A model generated the notes under the pieces. It worked only from the letters and a program-made list of their open reading frames with translations, had not been told where the DNA came from and did no database searches. 36,460 bases of DNA from Opitutales bacterium (GTDB lineage Bacteria; Verrucomicrobiota; Verrucomicrobiia; Opitutales; JABSRG01), in assembly GCA_028280845.1 (NCBI GenBank), contig JANQKZ010000058.1, positions 1 through 36,460 of the forward strand, read 5' to 3'. The position numbers were made by a program, and so were the translations under genes. Shown here in pieces: positions 16,279-28,688 of the stretch. The first letter of the stretch is position 1, and each line of letters begins with the position of its first letter.

Positions 16279-16306
16279 GGTTTTGGTATGGGCTTGCCCC
16301 TAAAAC
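16279..16306. promoter_or_regulatory. Dyad in the sulfatase/HTCS divergent region
   Basis: A dyad with inner arms GGGC-TT-GCCC (16290-16299) extends into roughly matching outer arms (GGTTTTGGTAT against CTAAAAC). It lies between divergent genes, about 50 bases before the HTCS start. The shape fits an operator for a dimeric regulator, perhaps the AraC-type output domain of the HTCS itself. This is inference from symmetry only. Confidence 0.35.
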
Positions 16307-16356
16307 TAAAAATCGGCTAAACCTCTCTACCCTATCCCCTTCCTGTTGTTGACCTG

Positions 16357-19300
16357 ATGTTCCCCAAGCACATCCCAGTTTGGTTTTATTTTGGACTACT
16401 CGTGGCTGGTGGCCTGGTATCAGGGCAGGAGCCATTCCAACCCGACCAGGCCGACCCGGTGGCTGAAACATGGCGCTGGCAAAGCCTGAACGGCCTGGGA
16501 ACGGACAACAGGGATATCTATATCGGCGAAGCAGAGGACATCTGGATTGTAAAAGGAAACGATCGTATTCTCCGATTCAATGGAACGAGCATGATCCCGG
16601 TCCCTGTTCTGGACGAAGCTCGATTAGCGATACGCGGTGTCGGCATTGGCGGACCCGATGAACTGGTGCTGTTGAGTGTAGATGGAACCTACCATTTTAA
16701 TGAGAACCAGCTCACCCAGTTGATACCGTTTCCTGAATTAAACCGCTACGGGTATATTGTGGTAGAGGACAGTACAAAGTTCTGGGTATTGGGTGAGCCG
16801 GGATTTATCGAGTATGATCAGGGTGAGTTCCGGGAGCTGCCGTTTCCTGAAGTTGGAATCCAGGACGCCATGAGTGTTTGTATCGGGAAAGATGAGGCCC
16901 TGTATTTTGTCAGTTCCCCCGCTGGAGATGTCTACCGGTGCGGGTTGAAAAATGGGAAACTAACGCCCCCGGATACCTGGGAGCGAATATTGTCTTCTGA
17001 AGGTCGACTCTTTCCTGAGGCTACCCTTTTCTGTTCATCTGACGGCCGTATCTGGTATGTAAATATTCATGAGCATGACGGGGTTCAGGTCTATGACCCG
17101 GCCAATGGAACATGGGTGGCTTACGATCTGCGCAAAGTGGGGGGAGAGAATTTTAATACCTCTGTGCTGGAAAGCAGGGATGGAAAGATGTGGGTAGTCG
17201 GGCGAGGTTCTCTCCAAATCTTTGATGGAGACAACTGGCGAGTCTATAAATCCCCACAGTATCCGATTCCTGATTCTCGCCCTCAACTGGAACTGGATGC
17301 CAGCGGGTCGGTTTTCCTGCTGGAGCGGGGCGCTGGGGTGCACTTGATCGATTATGAACAACGCCATTATCGATCCTACAATCGGCTGCATTTCATGGCA
17401 GAATCTCGTGATGGTAGCCTGTGGTTCCTACATGTTGACGGTGCAGTGGTTCGACATCGACCGCTGGAAGGTGTTTGGGAGCAGTTTTCACCTGAGGTTA
17501 CCGGGGTTGAGGAACCGATAACTCTGGTGGTCAAACAAAATGGGGATGTGGTGTGTGCCGGATCTACCAAGGAGGCAGCGGCGTTCAGTGTTTTTGACGG
17601 GGATCAATGGTCTGCCCGGCGGTTTCCGGGATTTGCAGCTAGTTTCAGCTACATGGGGGTCAAAGAGATCTCCAATGGCGATGTTCTCCTGGGTTGTGGC
17701 CAGAATTTACGTGAATATCCGAACATAACAGGCGGGCTCATCCGTCTATTTGAAGAAAATGGACAATATGATATTGAGTATATCGGTCCGGAAATCGCTT
17801 CCTTTCGATCGTGGTGCGTAGCGGAGGATCCGGCTCGTGGGACGATTTACTTTTCCGGGAGGGGCTTGGATCAATCTGACCTGAAATCCAGGCTCCTTCG
17901 CCTGGATGAGGCTTTTGATTGGGAGTGGGTGGACAATATTGCCGTGACGCCCGAGGGGCGTGTCTGGGTGGCCATATGGGGACAGGGGATCTACCAATAT
18001 TTTGAGGGGGAATGGGAGGACTATACCGATCTGGATATCTTTCCCCGGCGGAATGTGTCCTTCGTTTTTGCGGAGGACGATGAATACCCTATATTGGCCA
18101 CGGACAAGCGGATTTATCGCTTTGATGGGAATTCCTGGAGCCCCTTCATGAATCCTGCCTTATCGATTTATCGGGGGTCTGGGACGATAAAGCAGTCTGG
18201 GTCAGGTAACCTTTGGGTGAATTCCACACATACCGATTGGTACTACCGCGGACTCCGTTCAGAGGCCTATCCGGAGCTGAAAAAGAGCCGTTTTAAGACT
18301 GTGCAATACATCCCTGATCGGTCGCCTCCGGATACCCGGATTGATCCGAGAACAGCATCTCTGTTTACGGATGAGGGCGTTTTTATCCGCTGGCACGGGA
18401 GGGATCACCACTCGAAAACTCCATATCGGGATTTGACCTACTCCTACAGCCTGAATGGGGGGCCTTGGAGTCCTTTCAGTGCGGAAAACCATCTCAGTTT
18501 GTATGGCTTGCCCGGCGGTTCCCATGAAGTCCAAGTAAGGACGCGGGATACCGATTTTAACATCGATCCCACCCCTCTTGTATTTTCCTTTCAGGTCATT
18601 TTACCAATATGGGACCAGTCCTGGTTTTGGTGGAGTCTCGCCTTGGTTATCCTGACAGTGCTGGGATTAACCATTTATATTTTTACGCAACGCATTCGGC
18701 ATATCCTTGAGCTGGAACGAGTGAAGTTACATTTCTTCACCAATCTATCCCATGAGTTACGCACTCCGTTGACCCTGGTAAAAGGGCCTGTGGAAAAGCT
18801 CCTGGATGATTCGAAGTTAAACACAGAGCAACGGTCCCTGATGCGTTCCGCCCAAACGAATACCTCGCGTTTGCTGAACCTGATTGACCAGCTCCTGGAG
18901 TTCCGTCGGGTGGAAGGCGGTCATTTGGTGTCCTCTCCCAGCCAGATGGATGTGGTGAGTGTAGTGAGGAATGTGATGGAATCCTTTGAGTTTGTGGTCC
19001 GCGAAAAACGGCAACGGATGTTCCTGCGTTCACCGTTTCACTCCTGCAGTTACTCCCTGGATGAGGACCTTTATTTTAAAATCCTGAACAATCTGATTTA
19101 CAATGCGACCAAGTATTCGGGAGAGCAGGGGACGATAGAGATTTCTCTGGATTTGGAGGAAATCATGGATACCCGCGGGAATCCGGGGTCAAACCTGGTC
19201 ATTAAAGTATCCGATGATGGCCGGGGAATTGAGCCAAGGCTGTTACCGCATGTTTTTGAGCCGTTTTATCGTGGTTCTGAAAAGTCAGGATTTATGAAAC

Positions 19301-20376
19301 AGGGAATCGGCATCGGGTTAGCCCTGGTCAAAGAACACGTCTTATTCCTGAAGGGAACGATCGACGTGGAGAGCCCCCGTCCAAACCATACTAATGGCAC
19401 CGCCTTTACCGTGGTCCTGCCGATTGGATCCCCGGATGTGGTTAAGGCCAACCAACCGTTGATGCAGGAGTTGATGTCCCCCATGGAAGGAGAGGTGATC
19501 ACTCTGCCCCTGGAAGAGGAGAAAGATGAAAATTTGGAGACCGATTCCCGTCCCCATATTCATCTCGTAGAGGATAACCTGGATGTTCAGCAATTCCTCC
19601 AGTGGGAGCTATCCCATGAATTCCGGGTTACGGTGTCGATGGATGGGGTCTCAGCGGAATCCACAATCCGTGAACAGGTGCCCGACTTGGTGATCACCGA
19701 CGTTATGCTTCCCGAAATGTCCGGATTTGACCTATGCCTGTCGCTAAAGGAGGACCCGGTAAGCAGCCATATCCCGGTCATCATTTTGACCGCCTTTAAA
19801 ACGCAGTTTCATGAACAACGTGGTCTGGAAATGGGGGCTGATGATTTCATTTCCAAGCCGGTATCGATTAAGGTGCTCAAGTTGAAAATCGGGAATTTGC
19901 TACAGGCCCGGGAACGTTTGCGGGAAGGATTCCGAAAGGAATTCGGGCTGATTCAGCCGACCAGCAAGGTAGCGGAGCCGGAGCGGGACTTCCTGGAGCG
20001 GGTTGACTATATCGCCACGGAGCACATTTCGGATGAGTACTTCGGGGTTGACCAGTTTGCCGATGAAATGGGGATGAGTCGGAGCAGCTTTTATAAAAAG
20101 TTCAAGGATCTTACCGGAATGTCTCCCGCAGCATTCATGAAGGTAAAACGGATGAACGAAGCTGCGCGTTTGATCCTGGAAGGGTATGGCAATATCACGG
20201 AGATTGCTTTCGAGGTCGGCTTTTCGGAGGTCAGTTATTTCAGCCGTTGTTTTAAAGAACACTTTGATTGTTCCCCCTCTCGCTACAAAAAAGAAGTGGG
20301 CAAGCACGCAGAGGAGAGCCCCACACTGGCAGGCTTTTTCAAAGGTCTCAAAAATGGGGATCGAAAGTTGAATTAG
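16357..20376 (+). CDS. Hybrid two-component system regulator (sensor kinase, receiver and AraC output in one chain)
   Basis: A 1339-residue one-protein signalling system. Order: signal peptide (1-23); a periplasmic double propeller of Reg_prop-type repeats (about 30-670, motifs such as DGRIWYVN, DGKMWVVG, DGSLWFLH, GRVWVAIWGQGIYQY); a Y_Y_Y-type Ig-like domain (about 680-750); one membrane helix (about 755-778); HisKA with H799 in SHELRTP; HATPase with NNLIYNATKYS and DDGRGI; a receiver with acidic pair E1072/D1073, phospho-acceptor D1115 (TDVMLPE) and K1167; and a C-terminal AraC DNA-binding domain (about 1229-1325, GVDQFADEMGMSRSSFYKKF). These proteins sense glycan fragments in the periplasm and activate degradation loci. 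All key residues are present. It probably controls the flanking sulfatases, GH2 and receptor. Confidence 0.95.
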   Translation: MFPKHIPVWFYFGLLVAGGLVSGQEPFQPDQADPVAETWRWQSLNGLGTDNRDIYIGEAEDIWIVKGNDRILRFNGTSMIPVPVLDEARLAIRGVGIGGPDELVLLSVDGTYHFNENQLTQLIPFPELNRYGYIVVEDSTKFWVLGEPGFIEYDQGEFRELPFPEVGIQDAMSVCIGKDEALYFVSSPAGDVYRCGLKNGKLTPPDTWERILSSEGRLFPEATLFCSSDGRIWYVNIHEHDGVQVYDPANGTWVAYDLRKVGGENFNTSVLESRDGKMWVVGRGSLQIFDGDNWRVYKSPQYPIPDSRPQLELDASGSVFLLERGAGVHLIDYEQRHYRSYNRLHFMAESRDGSLWFLHVDGAVVRHRPLEGVWEQFSPEVTGVEEPITLVVKQNGDVVCAGSTKEAAAFSVFDGDQWSARRFPGFAASFSYMGVKEISNGDVLLGCGQNLREYPNITGGLIRLFEENGQYDIEYIGPEIASFRSWCVAEDPARGTIYFSGRGLDQSDLKSRLLRLDEAFDWEWVDNIAVTPEGRVWVAIWGQGIYQYFEGEWEDYTDLDIFPRRNVSFVFAEDDEYPILATDKRIYRFDGNSWSPFMNPALSIYRGSGTIKQSGSGNLWVNSTHTDWYYRGLRSEAYPELKKSRFKTVQYIPDRSPPDTRIDPRTASLFTDEGVFIRWHGRDHHSKTPYRDLTYSYSLNGGPWSPFSAENHLSLYGLPGGSHEVQVRTRDTDFNIDPTPLVFSFQVILPIWDQSWFWWSLALVILTVLGLTIYIFTQRIRHILELERVKLHFFTNLSHELRTPLTLVKGPVEKLLDDSKLNTEQRSLMRSAQTNTSRLLNLIDQLLEFRRVEGGHLVSSPSQMDVVSVVRNVMESFEFVVREKRQRMFLRSPFHSCSYSLDEDLYFKILNNLIYNATKYSGEQGTIEISLDLEEIMDTRGNPGSNLVIKVSDDGRGIEPRLLPHVFEPFYRGSEKSGFMKQGIGIGLALVKEHVLFLKGTIDVESPRPNHTNGTAFTVVLPIGSPDVVKANQPLMQELMSPMEGEVITLPLEEEKDENLETDSRPHIHLVEDNLDVQQFLQWELSHEFRVTVSMDGVSAESTIREQVPDLVITDVMLPEMSGFDLCLSLKEDPVSSHIPVIILTAFKTQFHEQRGLEMGADDFISKPVSIKVLKLKIGNLLQARERLREGFRKEFGLIQPTSKVAEPERDFLERVDYIATEHISDEYFGVDQFADEMGMSRSSFYKKFKDLTGMSPAAFMKVKRMNEAARLILEGYGNITEIAFEVGFSEVSYFSRCFKEHFDCSPSRYKKEVGKHAEESPTLAGFFKGLKNGDRKLN

Positions 20377-20442
20377 CGGGTTGGGTATCCTGCAAATCAG
20401 CATTTTTGGATAAAAGTAAAAAAAGTTGGGACAAAATCGTTA

Positions 20443-20456
20443 GGGCTCATAAGCCC
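20443..20456. other. Small hairpin before the GH2 gene
   Basis: GGGCT and AGCCC flank CATA, in the 99-base gap between the HTCS and GH2 genes. No T-tract follows, so the gap does not clearly separate transcription; read-through from the HTCS gene into the GH2 gene cannot be excluded. Confidence 0.3.
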
Positions 20457-20463
20457 CTTCTGA

Positions 20464-23631
<3,168 letters not shown>

Positions 23632-23659
23632 CCGCAATCACCCCATTCCTTTGCTAATC

Positions 23660-25225
23660 ATGAAAACACGACTATTGGCCTGTCTGTCTGTTGTTTTTGC
23701 CACAACCCTTGGTTTACCGGTTACCGCCGCGGACCTACCCAACATCATTATTATATATGCGGATGATGTCGGATATGGTGACCTCGGATGCTATGGAGCC
23801 ACTGCCATAGATACACCAAATCTGGATCGTATGGCAAAGGAGGGGGTGCGGTTTACTTCGGCTTACGCCACTGCCTCTACCTGCACCCCCTCGAGATACT
23901 CCCTGTTGACCGGGGAATATGCCTTCCGGAACCAGAACGCCAAAATCCTTCCCGGAAATGCCCCGCTCATTATTGATACGGAAAAACCCACCTTGGCCTC
24001 GATGCTGAAGTCCGTTGGGTATTCCACCGCCCTGGTTGGAAAATGGCATCTCGGTCTCGGTTTTGCCGACAGGCCTTTAGATTGGAATGATGATATCACA
24101 CCCGGGCCCAGGGAGCTGGGGTTTGAGTATTCATTTCACATGGCCGCCACGGGGGATCGCGTGCCGACCGTCTATATTGAAGACGGCAAAATTGTGAACC
24201 TGGACCCAAATGATCCGGTTTCGGTCAGCTATGAGCATCCCATTGGAAGTGACCCCACCGGCCTGTCACATCCCCATCTCTTAAGAAACCAGGCAGACGA
24301 GCAGCATGCCAAGACCATCGTGGATCGGACCAGTCGAATTGGATACATGTCAGGTGGAGTATCCGCCCGTTGGACCGATGAGGAGATGCCTGACACCTTT
24401 CTCGGAAAGGCCATCGATTTTATCCATGACAACACAGCGGGGCCCTTCTTTCTGTTCTACGCGGTTCATGAAAACCATGTTCCCCGGGTTCCCCATCCCC
24501 GGTTTCTTGGTTCCTCCGGCCTGGGGGTTCGCGGGGATGCGGTCGTGCAGATGGACTGGGGGATTGGTAGGATCCTCGAGGAGCTGGAGGAGTTGGGGAT
24601 CGCTGAAAACACCCTGATTGTCTTTTCCAGCGACAATGGGCCCGTGCTCTACGATGGTTACTATGATGGGGCCATTGAACAGAACGGGGACCACAAGCCA
24701 GCCGGTCCCTGGCGCGGCGGGAAATATAGCGCCTGGGAAGGTGGCACCCGCATGCCCTTTATCACCTGGTGGCCCGCTAAGATCCAACCCAGCCGGTCCG
24801 ATGCCCTGGTCAGCCAGGTGGACCTGATGGCCAGCCTTGCAGAATTGACCGGAGCGAAAATCCCTGCAGGTCACGCACAGGATAGTGAGGCCCTCATGGA
24901 TGTGTTATTGGGGAAATCAGACCAGGGGCGCCCTTCCCTGGTTCAACAGGGGGTTGATATTAAGGCGATCCGGGCCGGGGATTGGAAATTTGTCCCTCCG
25001 GGCCGTGTTCGAAATCGCGGTGGGGTCGGGATCATCACAAACGATATTATTCCGAAGCCCGGCGCTCTTTACTTTTTGCCCGAAGATCCTTCTGAGCAGA
25101 ACAACCTGGCCCGGGCATATCCGGAGAAAGTGAAAGAGCTATCAGCCCTCCTGTCGAAGACACTCGATGATGTGGAGGCATTTAAAACTCAACCAGACGG
25201 CCTTGGCGGTGCAGTAGAAAATTAG
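23660..25225 (+). CDS. S1 family sulfatase
   Basis: A 521-residue secreted sulfatase from ATG 23660; a TTG at 23651 would add only three residues. Signal peptide at residues 1-24. C75 in CTPSRY is the formylglycine precursor, with ADDVGYGD (34-41), GKWHLG and SSDNGP as active-site motifs. The segment CTPSRYSLLTGEY and the overall layout resemble the sulfatase at 3166-4797 (CTPTRYGILTGQY), so they may be the same broad clade acting on related positions of the polymer. A loop of about 70 residues between GLGFADRP and the HxxHVPRV region is long and may shape the substrate pocket. It lies between the GH2 gene and another sulfatase with gaps of 28 and 27 bases. Confidence 0.93.
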   Translation: MKTRLLACLSVVFATTLGLPVTAADLPNIIIIYADDVGYGDLGCYGATAIDTPNLDRMAKEGVRFTSAYATASTCTPSRYSLLTGEYAFRNQNAKILPGNAPLIIDTEKPTLASMLKSVGYSTALVGKWHLGLGFADRPLDWNDDITPGPRELGFEYSFHMAATGDRVPTVYIEDGKIVNLDPNDPVSVSYEHPIGSDPTGLSHPHLLRNQADEQHAKTIVDRTSRIGYMSGGVSARWTDEEMPDTFLGKAIDFIHDNTAGPFFLFYAVHENHVPRVPHPRFLGSSGLGVRGDAVVQMDWGIGRILEELEELGIAENTLIVFSSDNGPVLYDGYYDGAIEQNGDHKPAGPWRGGKYSAWEGGTRMPFITWWPAKIQPSRSDALVSQVDLMASLAELTGAKIPAGHAQDSEALMDVLLGKSDQGRPSLVQQGVDIKAIRAGDWKFVPPGRVRNRGGVGIITNDIIPKPGALYFLPEDPSEQNNLARAYPEKVKELSALLSKTLDDVEAFKTQPDGLGGAVEN

Positions 25226-25252
25226 AACAACATTATTTATATCCTGAACTCC

Positions 25253-26620
25253 ATGAAGTCCATCATCCTGACGTCCGTCCTATTTTTTGCTCAAAATCTG
25301 GTTTGGGGAAGCGATCAGCCCAATATTATCGTGATCCTGACCGACGATCAGGGCTACCATGATGTCGGGTTCAATGGATGCAAAGACATACCCACCCCTA
25401 ACATCGACCGGCTTGCGAAGAATGGAGTGGTTTTTCCAAATGGCTACGTCAGTTATTCGGTTTGTGGCCCAAGCCGGGCCGGGTTGCTGACAGGTCGTTA
25501 CCAGGGACGTTTTGGCTTTAGCTCCAATCCAACGTTGGATCCCGGTGCTGAAGATGCTGGCCTTCCCCTGGATGAAGATATGATTTCTGAAGTTCTGGGC
25601 CGTGCCGGCTACCACAGCATGATCGTAGGAAAGTGGCATATGGGATCGCACCCGTTTTATCATCCTTTGCGGCGAGGCTTTAACGAATTCTTCGGTTTCC
25701 TCGTTGGAGGGCATCGCTACTTTCCTGAGGAGTGGGTGCTCTGGGATTTAAGCGAGGTGAAGCAAAGAGGAGACTGGTATAGGACCAAATTGATGCGTAA
25801 CTTTGAGCGGGTTGAAGAAGCGGAGTATTTAACCGATGCTCTGAGCAGGGAGGCTGTGGATTATATTTACCGGCGGGCGAAAGAGAGGGCGCCCTTCTTT
25901 CTCTATCTGGCGTATAATGCGCCACACGGCCCCTTGCAGGCCTCTGAAAAATATCTCGACCGGTTCAATCACATGGAAGCAGGCAAGCGGAAGACCTATG
26001 CCGCGATGGTTAGCTCCATTGATGATGGGGTAGGGGGCGTCCTGGATGCTCTCGAGCAAAACGGGATATCTGACAATACCCTGGTGTTCTATCTTTCGGA
26101 TAACGGTGGCGCGAGGGGCAATGCCTCCAACAATGAGCCTTTGCGTGGTTTTAAGGGAAGCATGCTCGAAGGCGGTCTCCGAGTTCCTTTTGCCATGCAA
26201 TATCCCGGTAAGATTAAAGGTGGCCAGGTCTTTGAGCATCCGGTGATTTCACTCGATATCCTTGGGACGATGGCAGGGCTAACAGGGGCGGTGATCGATC
26301 CTCTGAAACCCTTAGATGGGGTTAATCTCGTCCCATATTTAATGGGTATGAGGCAAGGCGCCCCCCACGAATACTTGTTCTGGTATCATGGAGACGGCGA
26401 TGCCTACGCCGTCCGGTCCGGCGATCTGAAGCTGACCATGGAAGGTAAAGGTGGTGAACCCGCCCTCTACAATCTCGCATCAGACATGCACGAGGACCTG
26501 GATTTATCCCGAAGTAAAGCAGAGGAAAAAGCCGTCCTACAACAAGCCTGGGATGAATGGATGCAGGATATGAAGTTTTCGACCTATCGGACATTGTCCA
26601 ACGACGTCTGGTGGGAGTGA
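25253..26620 (+). CDS. S1 family sulfatase
   Basis: A 455-residue secreted sulfatase with signal peptide at residues 1-19 (SIILTSVLFFAQNLVWG). C71 in CGPSRAGLLTGRY is the formylglycine precursor; TDDQGYHDVGF (30-40), GKWHMG and LSDNGG complete the usual site. It is compact and clearly similar to the sulfatase at 14756-16177 (shared GYHD, DIPTPN, RAGLLTGRYQ, RFG). It is the third gene of the GH2 group. The exact ester it removes is not predictable here. Confidence 0.93.
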   Translation: MKSIILTSVLFFAQNLVWGSDQPNIIVILTDDQGYHDVGFNGCKDIPTPNIDRLAKNGVVFPNGYVSYSVCGPSRAGLLTGRYQGRFGFSSNPTLDPGAEDAGLPLDEDMISEVLGRAGYHSMIVGKWHMGSHPFYHPLRRGFNEFFGFLVGGHRYFPEEWVLWDLSEVKQRGDWYRTKLMRNFERVEEAEYLTDALSREAVDYIYRRAKERAPFFLYLAYNAPHGPLQASEKYLDRFNHMEAGKRKTYAAMVSSIDDGVGGVLDALEQNGISDNTLVFYLSDNGGARGNASNNEPLRGFKGSMLEGGLRVPFAMQYPGKIKGGQVFEHPVISLDILGTMAGLTGAVIDPLKPLDGVNLVPYLMGMRQGAPHEYLFWYHGDGDAYAVRSGDLKLTMEGKGGEPALYNLASDMHEDLDLSRSKAEEKAVLQQAWDEWMQDMKFSTYRTLSNDVWWE

Positions 26621-26648
26621 TATTTTCCTAAATCCACGATATTTGTTT

Positions 26649-28517
26649 ATGTGCAGGCCCATGCGAAACTATCGCCTCATGCTTTTAGTATTCTTTCCTT
26701 TCGCTCTTTGGGCGGGAGAAGGGAACAGACCCAATATCGTTTGGATCACGACTGAAGATAATTCCGTTCATTATCTTGATTTGTATTCGGAGGGGGGAGC
26801 TCCCATGCCGAATGTGGAGCGACTGGCGAAGGAAGGAATCGTTTTTCAGCATGCCTTCTCCAACGCGCCTGTTTGTTCTACGGCACGCAGCACGATAATC
26901 TCCGGTTGTTATGGTCCACGAAATTTTGCCCAGTTTCACCGTAGTTCGATAAAAGTTCCAATGCCGGAAGGCCTCTTTATGTTTCCCTACTACCTGAGGC
27001 AGGCCGGTTACTACACGACCAACAACAGCAAGGAAGACTATAACTACATCAGTCAGGAAGGAGTATGGGATGAATCCTCGGGGAGAGCGACCTATCGTAA
27101 CCGTAAAGATGGGCAGCCCTTTTTCCATGTTCAGAACTTCGGAACCACCCATGAGGGAAGGCTCCACTTCAGCCGGGAACAGATGGAGCGGGAAGCGACT
27201 GAAACGGATGTGGAAACTGTACCTGTTTTTCCAATACACCCCGATACTGAATTATTTCGATACACCAACGCGCGTTACCGGGACCTCCACCGGAAGGCAG
27301 ATCAGGAAATCGGTAAATTCCTCAGTCAGTTGGAGACGGACGGATTAATGGAAGATACAATCATCTTTTTTTACGGAGACCATGGCGGAGTGCTTCCAGG
27401 GAGTAAGGGGTATATCTACGAGCGTGGCCTGCATGTTCCCATGGTGGTGTATATTCCTAACAAATGGCGACATCTGGCACCGGCCGCACCGGGCTCGGAA
27501 GTGGAAGGGTTTGTCCAGTTTATTGATCTCGGGCCGACGGTGCTCAACCTTGCCGGATTGCGGGTGCCCAGCCAGATGGATGGCAAGCCATTCCTGGGGT
27601 CTGGGGTAAAACTCAGGGAATTGAACCAGCGGGATTTCACCTTCAGTTATGCGGATCGATTCGACGAGAAGTTCGATTTCGTCCGGGCTGTCCGCAAGGG
27701 TAAATTCAAATACATGCGTAACTTTCAGCCATTTAATGTGGATGGCCTGCAGAACAATTACCGCTACAGGATGCTGGCCTATAAAGAATGGCGGGACCAG
27801 TATCTCCGGGGGGAATTATCCCTGGAGCAGGCTCAGTTTTTTAGTGTCCGGCCCGTCGAGGCTCTCTTTGACCTGGAGGCGGATCCATTCGAATTGAATA
27901 ACTTGGCCGATGATCCTGCCTACTTGAAGACCCTGTTTTCGATGAGGGAGTTGCTTCGAAACCAGATCGTATCCATGCCCGACCTGAGTTTCATACCCGA
28001 ACCTATCCTATATCAATCCGCGGCTGAAAATCCCACCGCTTTCGGATGGGAGCAGCAAAACGCGATTGCCGACTACCTGGCTATTGCAGACCTCAGTTTA
28101 CTATCATTTGAGGATGCAGAAAGGCGGATAAAGTACTTTCTTGCCGCCAAGGACCCACTGAAGCGGTATTGGGCGATAATCGCAGCGACCTGCTTTGGCT
28201 CGGAAGCCTCCAGTTTAGCTGAAGCGATTGGGATGATGGCGGAAACGGATGACCATAACCTGGTCCGGATGCGCGCCGCAGAGTTTCTGGGCCTGACGGG
28301 TTTACAGGATCCCAGGCCGGCCCTGATTCGGTGCCTAAAAGGAGCAGAGACCCTGGAGGAGGCTGCCCTTATTCTGAACACCATTGTCCTGGTGCACGAC
28401 TCGGGAAATGGGTATCGCTTTGAGCTAACCCGGGACTGGGTTCCATCCGAATGGTTGGTTGACACAAAATCGAATGTCGCCCGTCGCTTCGAATACATCG
28501 AAGGGCTTCATCCGTAG
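26649..28517 (+). CDS. Divergent S1-type sulfatase with HEAT-like C-terminus
   Basis: About 622 residues from ATG 26649; a second ATG at 26661 is equally possible and also gives a signal peptide (NYRLMLLVFFPFALWA). The modified-cysteine motif is CSTAR (C76), with Thr where Pro or Ala is normal, followed by STIISG. The first metal ligands read TTEDNS rather than DD, the GKWHxG motif is replaced by NNSKEDYNY, and the second metal motif is YGDHGG, as in other GDHG-type members of the superfamily. Residues about 475-610 form paired helices with FLAAKDPLKRYWAIIAA and VRMRAAEFLGLTG, typical of HEAT repeats. It ends the rightward group. It may be a sulfatase with unusual maturation or a related phosphoester enzyme. 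Confidence 0.88.
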   Translation: MCRPMRNYRLMLLVFFPFALWAGEGNRPNIVWITTEDNSVHYLDLYSEGGAPMPNVERLAKEGIVFQHAFSNAPVCSTARSTIISGCYGPRNFAQFHRSSIKVPMPEGLFMFPYYLRQAGYYTTNNSKEDYNYISQEGVWDESSGRATYRNRKDGQPFFHVQNFGTTHEGRLHFSREQMEREATETDVETVPVFPIHPDTELFRYTNARYRDLHRKADQEIGKFLSQLETDGLMEDTIIFFYGDHGGVLPGSKGYIYERGLHVPMVVYIPNKWRHLAPAAPGSEVEGFVQFIDLGPTVLNLAGLRVPSQMDGKPFLGSGVKLRELNQRDFTFSYADRFDEKFDFVRAVRKGKFKYMRNFQPFNVDGLQNNYRYRMLAYKEWRDQYLRGELSLEQAQFFSVRPVEALFDLEADPFELNNLADDPAYLKTLFSMRELLRNQIVSMPDLSFIPEPILYQSAAENPTAFGWEQQNAIADYLAIADLSLLSFEDAERRIKYFLAAKDPLKRYWAIIAATCFGSEASSLAEAIGMMAETDDHNLVRMRAAEFLGLTGLQDPRPALIRCLKGAETLEEAALILNTIVLVHDSGNGYRFELTRDWVPSEWLVDTKSNVARRFEYIEGLHP

Positions 28518-28655
28518 GCTCAAGCGGTAAACCAGGAAATCCACTTGTCCATCACTGCCCAAATCACCGATGCGAAGATCTCCACCAAATTTTAAACCGT
28601 CAGAGGATTGAGCCAGATAGGGATCGGGAATATTGATGGTGTAATAAAAAACGGA
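28518..28655 (-). pseudogene. Relic of an FG-GAP-containing gene
   Basis: On the minus strand, between the converging sulfatase and oxidoreductase genes, an open frame reads INIPDPYLAQSSDGLKFGG then DLRIGDLGSDGQVDFLVYR. The second part is a good FG-GAP calcium loop (GDLGSDGQVDF), of the kind seen in FG-GAP propellers and in rhamnogalacturonan-lyase-type proteins (GDLDGDGxxE). A stop (TGA, 28656-28658) precedes it in the same frame, while an alternative upstream frame (HPLLDPFF) seems to continue it, which suggests a frameshift. The fragment is too short to be functional. It is likely the remains of a carbohydrate-active or envelope gene. Confidence 0.5.
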
Positions 28656-28688
28656 TCAAGCAATGGGTGCGCATAAAAACTATCTCGC

